The position numbers and the translations under genes are program-made. The notes under the pieces were generated by a model. The model had not been told where the DNA came from, ran no database searches, and saw only the letters and a list, made by a program, of their open reading frames with translations. From contig CAIRWJ010000152.1 in assembly GCA_903882245.1 (NCBI GenBank), positions 1 to 6,106 of the forward strand: 6,106 nucleotides of DNA, written 5' to 3'. This DNA is from an uncultured Microbacteriaceae bacterium. GTDB lineage: Bacteria; Actinomycetota; Actinomycetes; Actinomycetales; Microbacteriaceae. Shown piece after piece: positions 1-6,106 of this stretch; positions within the stretch are counted from its first letter, which is position 1; the number at the start of each line of letters is the position of its first letter.

Positions 1-283
<283 letters not shown>

Positions 284-1486
284 CTATTCCGAGGATTCGC
301 GGGACCGCAGGGTGACAATCAGAGCGATCAGGGCAACCGCAGCGCCAACGAAAGTGAATGCTGCAATCGAGAGCCCCGAATAACCCAATGCCGTGACCGC
401 AGGGCCAGCAAGCACCCCGGCGAGAGCGCCAGATGCGCTCATGGCTGCGTCGCTTCGACCCTGAATAGTGAGTCGCTTCGGTCCTTGAGAAAGTTCGCCG
501 ATGAGGGCACTACCCGCCACCGTGTTGGCGCTCCAGCCAAGACCGAGGAGAATCAGTCCAATCGTCACGATGGTGTGGTCCATAGGGAAAAGTGCTGTCA
601 GCGCGAGGCTGATCGCCAAGACAACTTGCCCGAGGATAAGCACGGGTACTCGGCCAATTCGGTCGCTGAGAATTCCGAACACCGGCGACATCGCGTACAT
701 GCCAGCAACGTGCAACGAAATGACGAAACTGGCCTCGCCGACGGTCGCCCCTTCGTGAACGAGGTGGACAGGCGTCATCGCCATGACGGCAACCATGGTC
801 GCATGCCCGAGTCCAATCACCGCGATGGCGAATGGGACCGCACGCGAGAGTTTCGCCGCCGTGGTTGCCGCAGCTTTTGTGACGGTGACCGTGGGAACGT
901 TGGGTCCGATCCCCCACCAATACATGGACGCCGCGGCGAGTTGGGCGGCGACGGTGAAGATAAAGGGACCCGTCAATTCAGGCATTCCGAGTGCATCGCC
1001 GATTACCACACCGATACCGTTGAGGTTTGGACCAATAATCGCACCGATGGTTGTCGCCCAGACCACCATGGACAGGTCGCGTCCACGATTTTCCGCGCTG
1101 GAATAATCGGTCACCGCGAATCGGGCTTGAAGGTTTACTGCCCCACCGACTCCCAGCCCCAAGAGTCCGAGAAGTACGAGCGGCAACGACATGAGCCCGC
1201 CCGCGACGATGATGAGCAAACCACCGAGAATCGCAATCGACGCACCCAGAGTCAGCGCACGCCGTCGACCGCGCTGCATTGCAACCCGTGCCAATGGAAT
1301 CGCAGCGACCGCGGAACCCAGGGTCGACATGGTGGCGGCGAGTCCGGCGGCTGAATCACCGCCCGCGATGTGCGCGGCGAGCAGTGAGCCGACTGAGACG
1401 GCGGAACCGAGCCCGATACCAGCGAGCACTTGCCCCGCGATGAGAGCCCGACGAATCCGGCGGATAGAGTCGACCGGAGTCGACAT
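284..1486 (-). CDS. Major facilitator superfamily (MFS) transporter, 12 TM, substrate unknown
   Basis: A 400-residue inner-membrane transporter of normal MFS length. Hydrophobic segments fall at roughly 14-40, 47-69, 79-98, 102-122, 139-161, 171-193, 215-238, 251-270, 280-300, 305-327, 345-366 and 370-393, giving two six-helix halves joined by an Ala/Thr/Lys-rich loop near 195-214. The basic loop between helices 2 and 3 (QRGRRRALTLG, 71-81) and GILSDRIGRVP (271-281) between helices 8 and 9 match the two copies of MFS motif A; the second keeps the D-R-x-G-R core. The N-terminus is basic (RRIRR), fitting a cytoplasmic start. Its ATG overlaps the stop of the FAH gene by one base (TGATG), and its stop lies 12 nt before gltX, so it sits inside the operon. 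Motif A and the fold suggest a proton-coupled carrier, possibly a drug or metabolite exporter, but nothing in the sequence sets the substrate. An MFS gene (Rv2994) also lies beside the FAH and gltX genes in M. tuberculosis; orthology is inferred, not tested. Confidence 0.92.
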   Translation of the reverse strand: MSTPVDSIRRIRRALIAGQVLAGIGLGSAVSVGSLLAAHIAGGDSAAGLAATMSTLGSAVAAIPLARVAMQRGRRRALTLGASIAILGGLLIIVAGGLMSLPLVLLGLLGLGVGGAVNLQARFAVTDYSSAENRGRDLSMVVWATTIGAIIGPNLNGIGVVIGDALGMPELTGPFIFTVAAQLAAASMYWWGIGPNVPTVTVTKAAATTAAKLSRAVPFAIAVIGLGHATMVAVMAMTPVHLVHEGATVGEASFVISLHVAGMYAMSPVFGILSDRIGRVPVLILGQVVLAISLALTALFPMDHTIVTIGLILLGLGWSANTVAGSALIGELSQGPKRLTIQGRSDAAMSASGALAGVLAGPAVTALGYSGLSIAAFTFVGAAVALIALIVTLRSRESSE

Positions 1487-2265
1487 CAGGAAACTCGGTC
1501 GTCGCGGTTTTTGGCTGGGTTCGAGAGCGTCCCGATGCCCTCAATCGTGATCTCAACGGTTTGACCGTCAACAAATCCACCGAGCCCCGCTGGGGTGCCT
1601 GTGCAGATGATGTCGCCGGGGTAGAGGGTGAATGCGTTCGAGACAAACGCAATAATCTCGGGAACTTTGTGGGTCATGTCGCCAGTGAAGCCGTGGCGAC
1701 GCACCTCACCGTCAACGCGGGTCGTGATCTCGTTGTGTGCGAACGGATCGAATTCGGTTTCGATCCACGGGCCGATGGGACAGAACGTATCGAATCCCTT
1801 GGCACGGGCCCACTGTCCGTCGGCAAACATGACGTCTCGAGCGGACACGTCATTGGCGATTGTGTATCCAAAGATCACGTCCGCCCAGTTCTTCTCCGGC
1901 ACACGGTGCGCAACAGACCCGATGACGATGGCAAGCTCGCCCTCGTGAACAATTCGCCCCTCGACGGGGGGCAGGATGATGTCATCGCCTGGGCCAATGA
2001 CCGCGGTCGGCGGCTTGAGGAAAATAAGTGGCGTCTGCGGTCCGTCGTGATGCATCTCGGCAGCGTGCTCGGCAAAATTCATCCCGACACAAATCACCTT
2101 TGACGGGGTAACCGGTGCTAACGGCACGATGTCGACCAGCGCTACAGTGTCGTTGGTCGTCGCGAGCCCATCGTGAATCGGGTCACCCTCGACTAGAGTG
2201 ACGACGTCACCGTCAATCACTCCATATCGAGGCTCGCCGTCATGGCGGAATCGGACGACCTTCAC
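1486..2265 (-). CDS. Fumarylacetoacetate hydrolase (FAH) family protein
   Basis: A 259-residue enzyme of the FAH superfamily, whose members cleave C-C bonds of, decarboxylate or isomerise small beta-diketo or oxo acids with Mg2+ or Mn2+. A short N-terminal domain (about 1-52) precedes the catalytic fold, beginning KVICVGMNFAEHAAEM (56-71). His67 and Glu70 match the H-x-x-E dyad of FAHD1-type acylpyruvase/oxaloacetate decarboxylase. The metal ligands are visible: Glu108 and Glu110 in VHEGELAIVIG, and Asp139 in IANDVSARD. Lys156 in ARAKGFDTFCPIGPW and the C-terminal TGTPAGLG complete the family pattern, so it appears catalytically intact. The start is GTG at 2265-2263, 25 nt after the typA stop, with GGATAGG (2280-2274) eight bases upstream as a partial Shine-Dalgarno; MKVVRFR is a typical family start. 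It overlaps the MFS start by one base. M. tuberculosis Rv2993c, next to gltX, is the likely counterpart. Homologues are often labelled 2-hydroxyhepta-2,4-diene-1,7-dioate isomerase, but no aromatic-degradation genes are nearby, so the real substrate is open. Confidence 0.93.
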   Translation of the reverse strand: MKVVRFRHDGEPRYGVIDGDVVTLVEGDPIHDGLATTNDTVALVDIVPLAPVTPSKVICVGMNFAEHAAEMHHDGPQTPLIFLKPPTAVIGPGDDIILPPVEGRIVHEGELAIVIGSVAHRVPEKNWADVIFGYTIANDVSARDVMFADGQWARAKGFDTFCPIGPWIETEFDPFAHNEITTRVDGEVRRHGFTGDMTHKVPEIIAFVSNAFTLYPGDIICTGTPAGLGGFVDGQTVEITIEGIGTLSNPAKNRDDRVS

Positions 2266-2290
2266 AGGTTTAGCCTATCCATCGGGACGC

Positions 2291-4198
2291 TTACTCGTTC
2301 TGGCGCTTAAGGCGTGATGCAGCCCGCGCGCGAAGGTTCTGCTCGAGTTCGACCTTGCGGATGCGAATCTTCGCCGGCGTCACCTCGACGCACTCATCCT
2401 CGCGGGCGAATTCGAGACACTCCTCAAGAGTCATGTCGCGAGGCGGCGTCATTTTCTCCAGGATCTCTGACGTTGACGAGCGAATGTTATTCAGTTGCTT
2501 TTCTTTCGTGACGTTGACGTCCATGTCGTCGGCCCGCGCGTTCTCTCCGACAACCATGCCCTCGTAAACCTCGTCACCAGGCTGAACAAAGAACGCCATG
2601 CGTTCTTGCAGTGCCATCATGGCGAATGGCGTTGCCACGCCCTGACGGTCGGACACAATCGAACCGTTCTGACGGGTGATGATCTGACCGGCCCACGGAC
2701 CGTATCCGTGCGCGATGGCATTGGCAATACCGGTACCGCGCGAGATCGTGAGAAATTCGGTCCGGAAACCGATGAGTCCACGAGACGGAACGATGAACTC
2801 CATGCGGACCCAGCCGGTTCCGTGATTCGTCATTCCCTCCATGCGACCCTTTCGAGCCGCGAGAAGTTGCGTGATGGCACCGAGGTACTCTTCTGGGGCA
2901 TCCACGGTGAGATGCTCGAACGGCTCGTGTGTCGCTCCGTTGACCTTCTTGGTGACGACCTGGGGCTTTCCGACGGTGAGTTCGAAGCCTTCGCGACGCA
3001 TGTTCTCGACCAGAATGGCCAGTGCGAGTTCGCCTCGACCTTGAATTTCCCAGGCGTCGGGGCGACCGATGTCAACGAGTCGAACCGAGACGTTACCGAC
3101 GAGTTCGCGGTCGAGGCGGTCCTTGACCATTCGTCCCGTGAGCTTGTGGCCCTTGACCTTGCCGACGAGCGGCGAGGTGTTTGTCCCGATGGTCATCGAA
3201 ATCGCGGGATCGTCCACCGTGATGACGGGAAGGGCCCGTGGGTCGTTCATGTCGGCGATGGTCTCACCAATCGTGATGTTCTCAAAACCGGCAACAGCCA
3301 CGATGTCTCCGGCCGAGGCGGACTCGGTGGGAACACGCTCGAGCGCCTTAGTCGTGAGCAATTCCGTGATGCGAACGTTTTCGACCGTTCCGTCGTGCTT
3401 CATCCACGCGACGGTCTGCCCCTTTTTGAGCTCGCCGTGGAAAATGCGGAGAAGCGCGATTCGGCCGAGGAACGGCGATGCGTCCAAGTTGGTGACATGA
3501 GCCTGCAGCGGGTGGTCGGTGTCGTACGTCGGAGCCGGGATGTGCTTGAGGATTGCGTCAAACAGCGGCTCGAGGTCGTCGTTGTCGGGAAGAGAGCCGT
3601 CCGCTGGGCGGTTCCACGACGCGGCGCCGTTACGACCCGATGCGTAAACGATGGGGAGGTCGAGAATTCCGTCGAGGTCGAGGTCTGGGATATCGTCGTG
3701 GAGGTCGGAGGCAAGACCGAGAAGAAGGTCCTGCGATTCGTGCACGACTTCGTCGATTCGCGCGTCGGGGCGATCAGTCTTGTTCACGAGAAGGATGACG
3801 GGGAGTTTGGCCTCGAGCGCCTTGCGCAAAACGAAGCGGGTCTGCGGAAGCGGACCCTCACTGGCATCGACGAGAAGTACGACGCCGTCAACCATCGAGA
3901 GTCCACGTTCAACCTCGCCACCAAAGTCGGCGTGACCGGGGGTGTCAATGACGTTAATCGTGATCGGACCGTTTGTCGCGTGCTTTCCGGAATAGGACAC
4001 CGCGGTGTTCTTCGCGAGAATGGTGATTCCTTTTTCGCGCTCGAGGTCGTTCGAGTCCATGACGCGGTCTTCGACCGAACCGTGCGCCGCGAACGAGCCC
4101 GTCTGCCGAAGCATCGCGTCGACAAGAGTGGTCTTGCCGTGGTCAACGTGAGCGACGATCGCCACATTTCTAAGATCGTTGCGTGTGGCGATTGCCAT
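2291..4198 (-). CDS. typA: Translational GTPase TypA/BipA
   Basis: A full-length 635-residue TypA (BipA), an EF-G-like GTPase that binds the ribosome and is linked in other bacteria to 50S assembly and to growth under cold or other stress. All GTPase motifs are present: G1 AHVDHGKT (16-23), G2 in REKGITI (54-60), G3 DTPGH (85-89), G4 NKTD (139-142), and a G5-like ASGR (186-189). An acidic stretch (about 165-180) before G5 fits actinobacterial versions as I recall them. A beta-barrel domain II follows from about 230, then EF-G-like domains III and V. The BipA-specific C-terminal domain has KEKQLNNIR (565-573) and the [14 protein letters not shown] segment near 602-615, which separate it from EF-G and LepA. 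The ATG at 4198-4196 has AAAGGA (4211-4206) seven bases upstream, and that site overlaps the TAA of the ABC gene, so translation of the two is probably coupled. The length is normal, with no frameshift or missing motif. Confidence 0.98.
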   Translation of the reverse strand: MAIATRNDLRNVAIVAHVDHGKTTLVDAMLRQTGSFAAHGSVEDRVMDSNDLEREKGITILAKNTAVSYSGKHATNGPITINVIDTPGHADFGGEVERGLSMVDGVVLLVDASEGPLPQTRFVLRKALEAKLPVILLVNKTDRPDARIDEVVHESQDLLLGLASDLHDDIPDLDLDGILDLPIVYASGRNGAASWNRPADGSLPDNDDLEPLFDAILKHIPAPTYDTDHPLQAHVTNLDASPFLGRIALLRIFHGELKKGQTVAWMKHDGTVENVRITELLTTKALERVPTESASAGDIVAVAGFENITIGETIADMNDPRALPVITVDDPAISMTIGTNTSPLVGKVKGHKLTGRMVKDRLDRELVGNVSVRLVDIGRPDAWEIQGRGELALAILVENMRREGFELTVGKPQVVTKKVNGATHEPFEHLTVDAPEEYLGAITQLLAARKGRMEGMTNHGTGWVRMEFIVPSRGLIGFRTEFLTISRGTGIANAIAHGYGPWAGQIITRQNGSIVSDRQGVATPFAMMALQERMAFFVQPGDEVYEGMVVGENARADDMDVNVTKEKQLNNIRSSTSEILEKMTPPRDMTLEECLEFAREDECVEVTPAKIRIRKVELEQNLRARAASRLKRQNE

Positions 4199-4205
4199 GA
4201 TGAAA

Positions 4206-4211
4206 TCCTTT
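4206..4211 (-). promoter_or_regulatory. typA ribosome-binding site overlapping the upstream stop codon
   Basis: On the minus strand TAAAGGA holds both the TAA stop of the ABC ATPase gene (4212-4210) and the AAAGGA Shine-Dalgarno of typA, seven bases before its ATG. Ribosomes ending on the first gene would cover or expose this site, a layout typical of translational coupling. The coupling itself is inferred. Confidence 0.75.
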
Positions 4212-5862
4212 AGGTAGTGGTGCGCGCACGTCGACGCGTGCGTTGTTCCTCAGGATCGGGAACTGGAACGGCGGCGATGAGCCTCTTTGTGTAGGGGTCT
4301 TGCGGGTTACGCAGAATCTGATCCGTCGAACCCTGCTCTACGATTTTACCGTGATGCATGACCGCAATTCGGTCACTGAGCAAATCAATCACCGCGAGGT
4401 CGTGCGAAATGAACAAAATCGCGAACTTCTGTTTCTTCTGAATTGCCGTGAGAAGCGCCAAAACTCGCGCCTGAACGGACACATCGAGGGCCGATGTCGG
4501 CTCATCGGCGACCACAATTGCCGGATCCAGCGCGAGTGCGCGAGCGATTCCGACACGCTGGCGCTGTCCTCCCGAGAGCTCGTGAGGGTAACGGTTGCGA
4601 TAACTGATGGGTAGCTCGACCATGTCAAGCAGCTCGGTTACGCGGTCGGAAACCTGTTTGGCACTGAATCCACCGGCGAGAACGAGTGGCTCTCCGATGC
4701 TCTCGCCAATCGGCCAGCGCGGGTTGAGCGATGACCCCGGATCTTGAAAGACGATGCCGATGTGACGGCGAACCTCACGCAATTGCGCTGCCGTGACATT
4801 GACCATGTCCTGACCAGCGACCGTAATGCGGCCGGCCGACACCGGCATCAGTCCGACAACCGCTCGGCCGATGGTGGTTTTCCCCGAACCCGACTCACCG
4901 ACGAGCCCCAGCACCTCGCCGGGATAAATGTCGATAGAGACGTCTTCCGCTGCTCGGAAGGCGGGAACACGTCCACGCTTCGGATAGGTGATGTCGACGT
5001 TGGACAGCGAGAGGACGGGGGTTTCACCCTTGTGATCGTTCGCTTTCTTACCGGTCGCTGCTCCCGTTCCGAGGTGCGGGACAGCGGCCAACAGCTCCTT
5101 GGTGTAGTCGACCTTCGGACGCGTATAGATGTCAACCGCCGTGCCCGACTCGACGACGCGACCGTCCTTCATGACAATCACGTGGTCGGCCATATCGGCA
5201 ACGACACCCATGTCATGCGTGATCAGGATGATGCCTGTCCCCAGTCGTTCATTGAGTGACCGCAGAAGGTCAAGGATTTCCGCCTGAATCGTCACGTCGA
5301 GCGCGGTCGTCGGCTCGTCGGCGATGAGCACCTTGGGGTCGCACGAGATGGACTGTGCGATCATCGCGCGCTGACGCTGCCCACCGGACAACTGATGCGG
5401 GTAGGAATCGAACGCCTTCTGCGGGTCGGGCAGCTCGACGAGTCCGAGCAGTTCGATGGCGCGTGCTTTGGCGGCGGCCCTCGACAATTGCGGGAAGTGA
5501 ACCTTCAGTGCCTCGACAATCTGGAATCCGATCGTGTACACCGGGTTCATCGCCGTCATGGGCTCTTGGAAGATGACGGCGATTTCACGCCCGCGAATCG
5601 CTCGGATTCGCTCGGGCGTCGCCGTGAGTGTGTCTTCCCCTGCAAGCAGGACCTGCCCGAGCGCGCGACCGTTGACGGGGAGCAAACCGAGAAGGGACAT
5701 GGACGACGCTGACTTGCCCGAACCGGACTCACCGACGATGGCGAGCACCTCACCCGCTCGAACCGAATAGTTGATGTCTTGGGCAGCCATCACCCATTCA
5801 CCGTCAACCCAGAAATCGACACCGAGGTTCTTGGCCTCAATCACGACGGGTTTTTCGCTCAT
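4210..5862 (-). CDS. Fused double-ATPase subunit of a dipeptide/oligopeptide-type ABC importer (DppD-DppF-like)
   Basis: A 550-residue protein with two complete ABC ATPase domains in one chain, equivalent to separate DppD/OppD and DppF/OppF proteins, as in YejF and GsiA. It should power import of peptides or similar solutes through two membrane permeases. Domain 1 has Walker A GESGSGKS (44-51), Q-loop Gln99, signature LSGGQ (158-162), Walker B ending Asp182-Glu183 and H-loop His216. Domain 2 has GESGSGKT (322-329), Gln373, LSGGQ (429-433), Asp453-Glu454 and His487. Each domain ends with the oligopeptide-transporter C-terminal signature, YTKELLAAVP (253-262) and YTKRLIAAVPVPDP (524-537). A Gly/Lys-rich linker (about 264-280) joins the halves. 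All catalytic residues are present, so both sites should hydrolyse ATP. The ATG at 5862-5860 has a very strong GGAGGTGA Shine-Dalgarno four bases upstream. It is the first gene of the minus-strand string: the expected permease and binding-protein genes do not precede it, since the next gene is divergent. The substrate (dipeptide, oligopeptide, glutathione, nickel) cannot be told from the ATPase alone. Confidence 0.95.
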   Translation of the reverse strand: MSEKPVVIEAKNLGVDFWVDGEWVMAAQDINYSVRAGEVLAIVGESGSGKSASSMSLLGLLPVNGRALGQVLLAGEDTLTATPERIRAIRGREIAVIFQEPMTAMNPVYTIGFQIVEALKVHFPQLSRAAAKARAIELLGLVELPDPQKAFDSYPHQLSGGQRQRAMIAQSISCDPKVLIADEPTTALDVTIQAEILDLLRSLNERLGTGIILITHDMGVVADMADHVIVMKDGRVVESGTAVDIYTRPKVDYTKELLAAVPHLGTGAATGKKANDHKGETPVLSLSNVDITYPKRGRVPAFRAAEDVSIDIYPGEVLGLVGESGSGKTTIGRAVVGLMPVSAGRITVAGQDMVNVTAAQLREVRRHIGIVFQDPGSSLNPRWPIGESIGEPLVLAGGFSAKQVSDRVTELLDMVELPISYRNRYPHELSGGQRQRVGIARALALDPAIVVADEPTSALDVSVQARVLALLTAIQKKQKFAILFISHDLAVIDLLSDRIAVMHHGKIVEQGSTDQILRNPQDPYTKRLIAAVPVPDPEEQRTRRRARTTT

Positions 5863-5866
5863 CGGG

Positions 5867-5874
5867 TCACCTCC
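5867..5874 (-). promoter_or_regulatory. Strong Shine-Dalgarno of the ABC ATPase gene, within an inverted repeat
   Basis: The minus strand reads GGAGGTGA, a near-perfect anti-16S match, with the GGAGG core seven bases before the ATG. This fixes the start of the ABC ATPase gene. The GGAGG core forms one strand of the 8-bp stem at 5870-5889, so it may be occluded in transcripts that start further upstream. Confidence 0.85.
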
Positions 5875-5889
5875 ATGACAGCATGGAGG
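5870..5889. repeat. Perfect 8-bp inverted repeat (4-nt loop) spanning the divergent gap
   Basis: CCTCCATG (5870-5877) and CATGGAGG (5882-5889) are exact reverse complements separated by ACAG. The repeat lies in the 29-bp gap between the ABC ATPase start and the divergent gene near 5892. The left arm read on the minus strand gives the GGAGG of the ABC ribosome-binding site; the right arm gives the GGAGG before the plus-strand ATG at 5892. It could act as an RNA hairpin hiding either ribosome-binding site, as an operator for a dimeric regulator, or be a by-product of two opposed ribosome-binding sites. There is no T-run after either arm, so it is not an intrinsic terminator. The repeat is certain; its function is not known. 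Confidence 0.8.
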
Positions 5890-5891
5890 GT

Positions 5892-6106
5892 ATGACGACG
5901 TTCGTGTCCCGCTCCGGTCGAGTTCTGTCCGTCGTTTTCATAATTGTTTGCGCTGCCGCAACGGCAACCACCATCGCAACAGGATCCCTGGTTGATGGGC
6001 TGCGCGGAGTCAGCGTTTCCGCATTCCTCGCGACGACCATCTACGCAGCATTCTGGCGACCCCGACTCATTGTCCGTGAGGGTTCCGTCAACGTGCGGAA
6101 CGTCAT
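5892..6106 (+). CDS. Small membrane protein, possibly PH-domain containing (partial, runs off right edge)
   Basis: An open frame of 71 codons runs to the window end without a stop, divergent from the ABC ATPase gene. It begins MTTFVSRSGR, followed by a hydrophobic segment at about 11-31 (VLSVVFIIVCAAATATTIATG), a short loop, and a second at about 40-55 (VSVSAFLATTIYAAFW). Then comes WRPRLIVREGSVNVRNV, where the frame leaves the window. Two helices followed by a W-R-P-x-[IVL]-x-V-x-x-x-x-[IV]-x-[IV]-x-N-V pattern resembles small actinobacterial membrane proteins with a bacterial PH-like domain after the helices; this is recognised by pattern only. Start choice is uncertain. GGAGGG sits only one base before the ATG at 5892, which is too close for ideal use. 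An in-frame ATG at 5883 and a GTG at 5904 are alternatives, and a leaderless start is possible in actinobacteria. That the frame is coding is supported by codon-like composition and the clean membrane topology; the PH assignment is moderate at best. Confidence 0.66.
   Translation, partial: MTTFVSRSGRVLSVVFIIVCAAATATTIATGSLVDGLRGVSVSAFLATTIYAAFWRPRLIVREGSVNVRNV

Noticed and set aside
2262..2282. A six-codon leader frame (ATG at 2282, TGA overlapping the FAH GTG start) in the typA-FAH gap
   Set aside because: No ribosome-binding site of its own, no run of regulatory codons, and the ATG overlaps the likely FAH Shine-Dalgarno region. It is most likely chance in a 25-nt gap.
2495..4213. A 572-codon plus-strand open frame antisense to typA
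   Set aside because: It lies opposite a clear full-length TypA. Its translation is rich in Arg, Asp, Glu and Val with no recognisable domain. Long antisense frames are expected opposite GC-rich coding DNA.
4848..5135. Small minus-strand frame inside the ABC ATPase gene
   Set aside because: It is out of frame with the ATPase, which has intact motifs across the same bases, so it is a shadow frame.
5870..5889. Inverted repeat read as an intrinsic terminator
   Set aside because: Neither side has a T-run, and it sits between two gene starts rather than after a gene end.
5892..5970. Possible minus-strand promoter for the operon within the divergent gene (TTGCCG and TATGAA-like boxes, about 19 nt apart, near 5937-5970)
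   Set aside because: The boxes match consensus poorly and the spacing is long; I could not support a promoter call without mapped transcription starts.

Overview
The window looks like ordinary chromosomal DNA from a moderately GC-rich actinobacterium, most likely of the Micrococcales (Microbacteriaceae-like). Protein style supports this: GluRS with [13 protein letters not shown] and FRIEDTD, a 635-residue TypA of actinobacterial type, and a small membrane protein resembling actinobacterial PH-domain proteins. The genus cannot be fixed from the sequence alone. I see no insertion sequence, CRISPR array, tRNA, rRNA or phage gene.

Layout. Almost the whole window (1-5862) is one tightly packed minus-strand gene string, read from right to left. 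It starts with a fused double-ATPase of a dipeptide/oligopeptide ABC importer (5862-4210). Then come the translational GTPase TypA/BipA (4198-2291), a fumarylacetoacetate hydrolase (FAH) family enzyme (2265-1486), a 12-helix major facilitator transporter (1486-284) and the first 90 codons of glutamyl-tRNA synthetase gltX (271 to beyond the left edge). Junctions are 11 nt, 25 nt, a 1-nt stop/start overlap and 12 nt, with no room for a terminator, so cotranscription is likely. On the right, a divergent plus-strand gene for a small membrane protein starts near 5892 and runs off the window; by its pattern it may be a PH-domain protein.

How the genes fit together. The FAH-MFS-gltX neighbourhood resembles a known actinobacterial arrangement: in Mycobacterium tuberculosis gltX (Rv2992c), an FAH homologue (Rv2993c) and an MFS gene (Rv2994) are adjacent. 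The string mixes peptide uptake, ribosome-associated stress function, a small-metabolite hydrolase/decarboxylase, an exporter-like protein and a tRNA synthetase. It looks like a growth-linked housekeeping cluster rather than a single pathway.

The most notable non-coding signal is a perfect 8-bp inverted repeat with a 4-nt loop (5870-5889) in the 29-bp divergent gap. Each arm carries the Shine-Dalgarno of one of the two divergent genes, so a transcript of either gene that spans the gap could fold its own ribosome-binding site into a hairpin. Apart from this I find no clear sign of an undescribed system; the genes themselves belong to known families.
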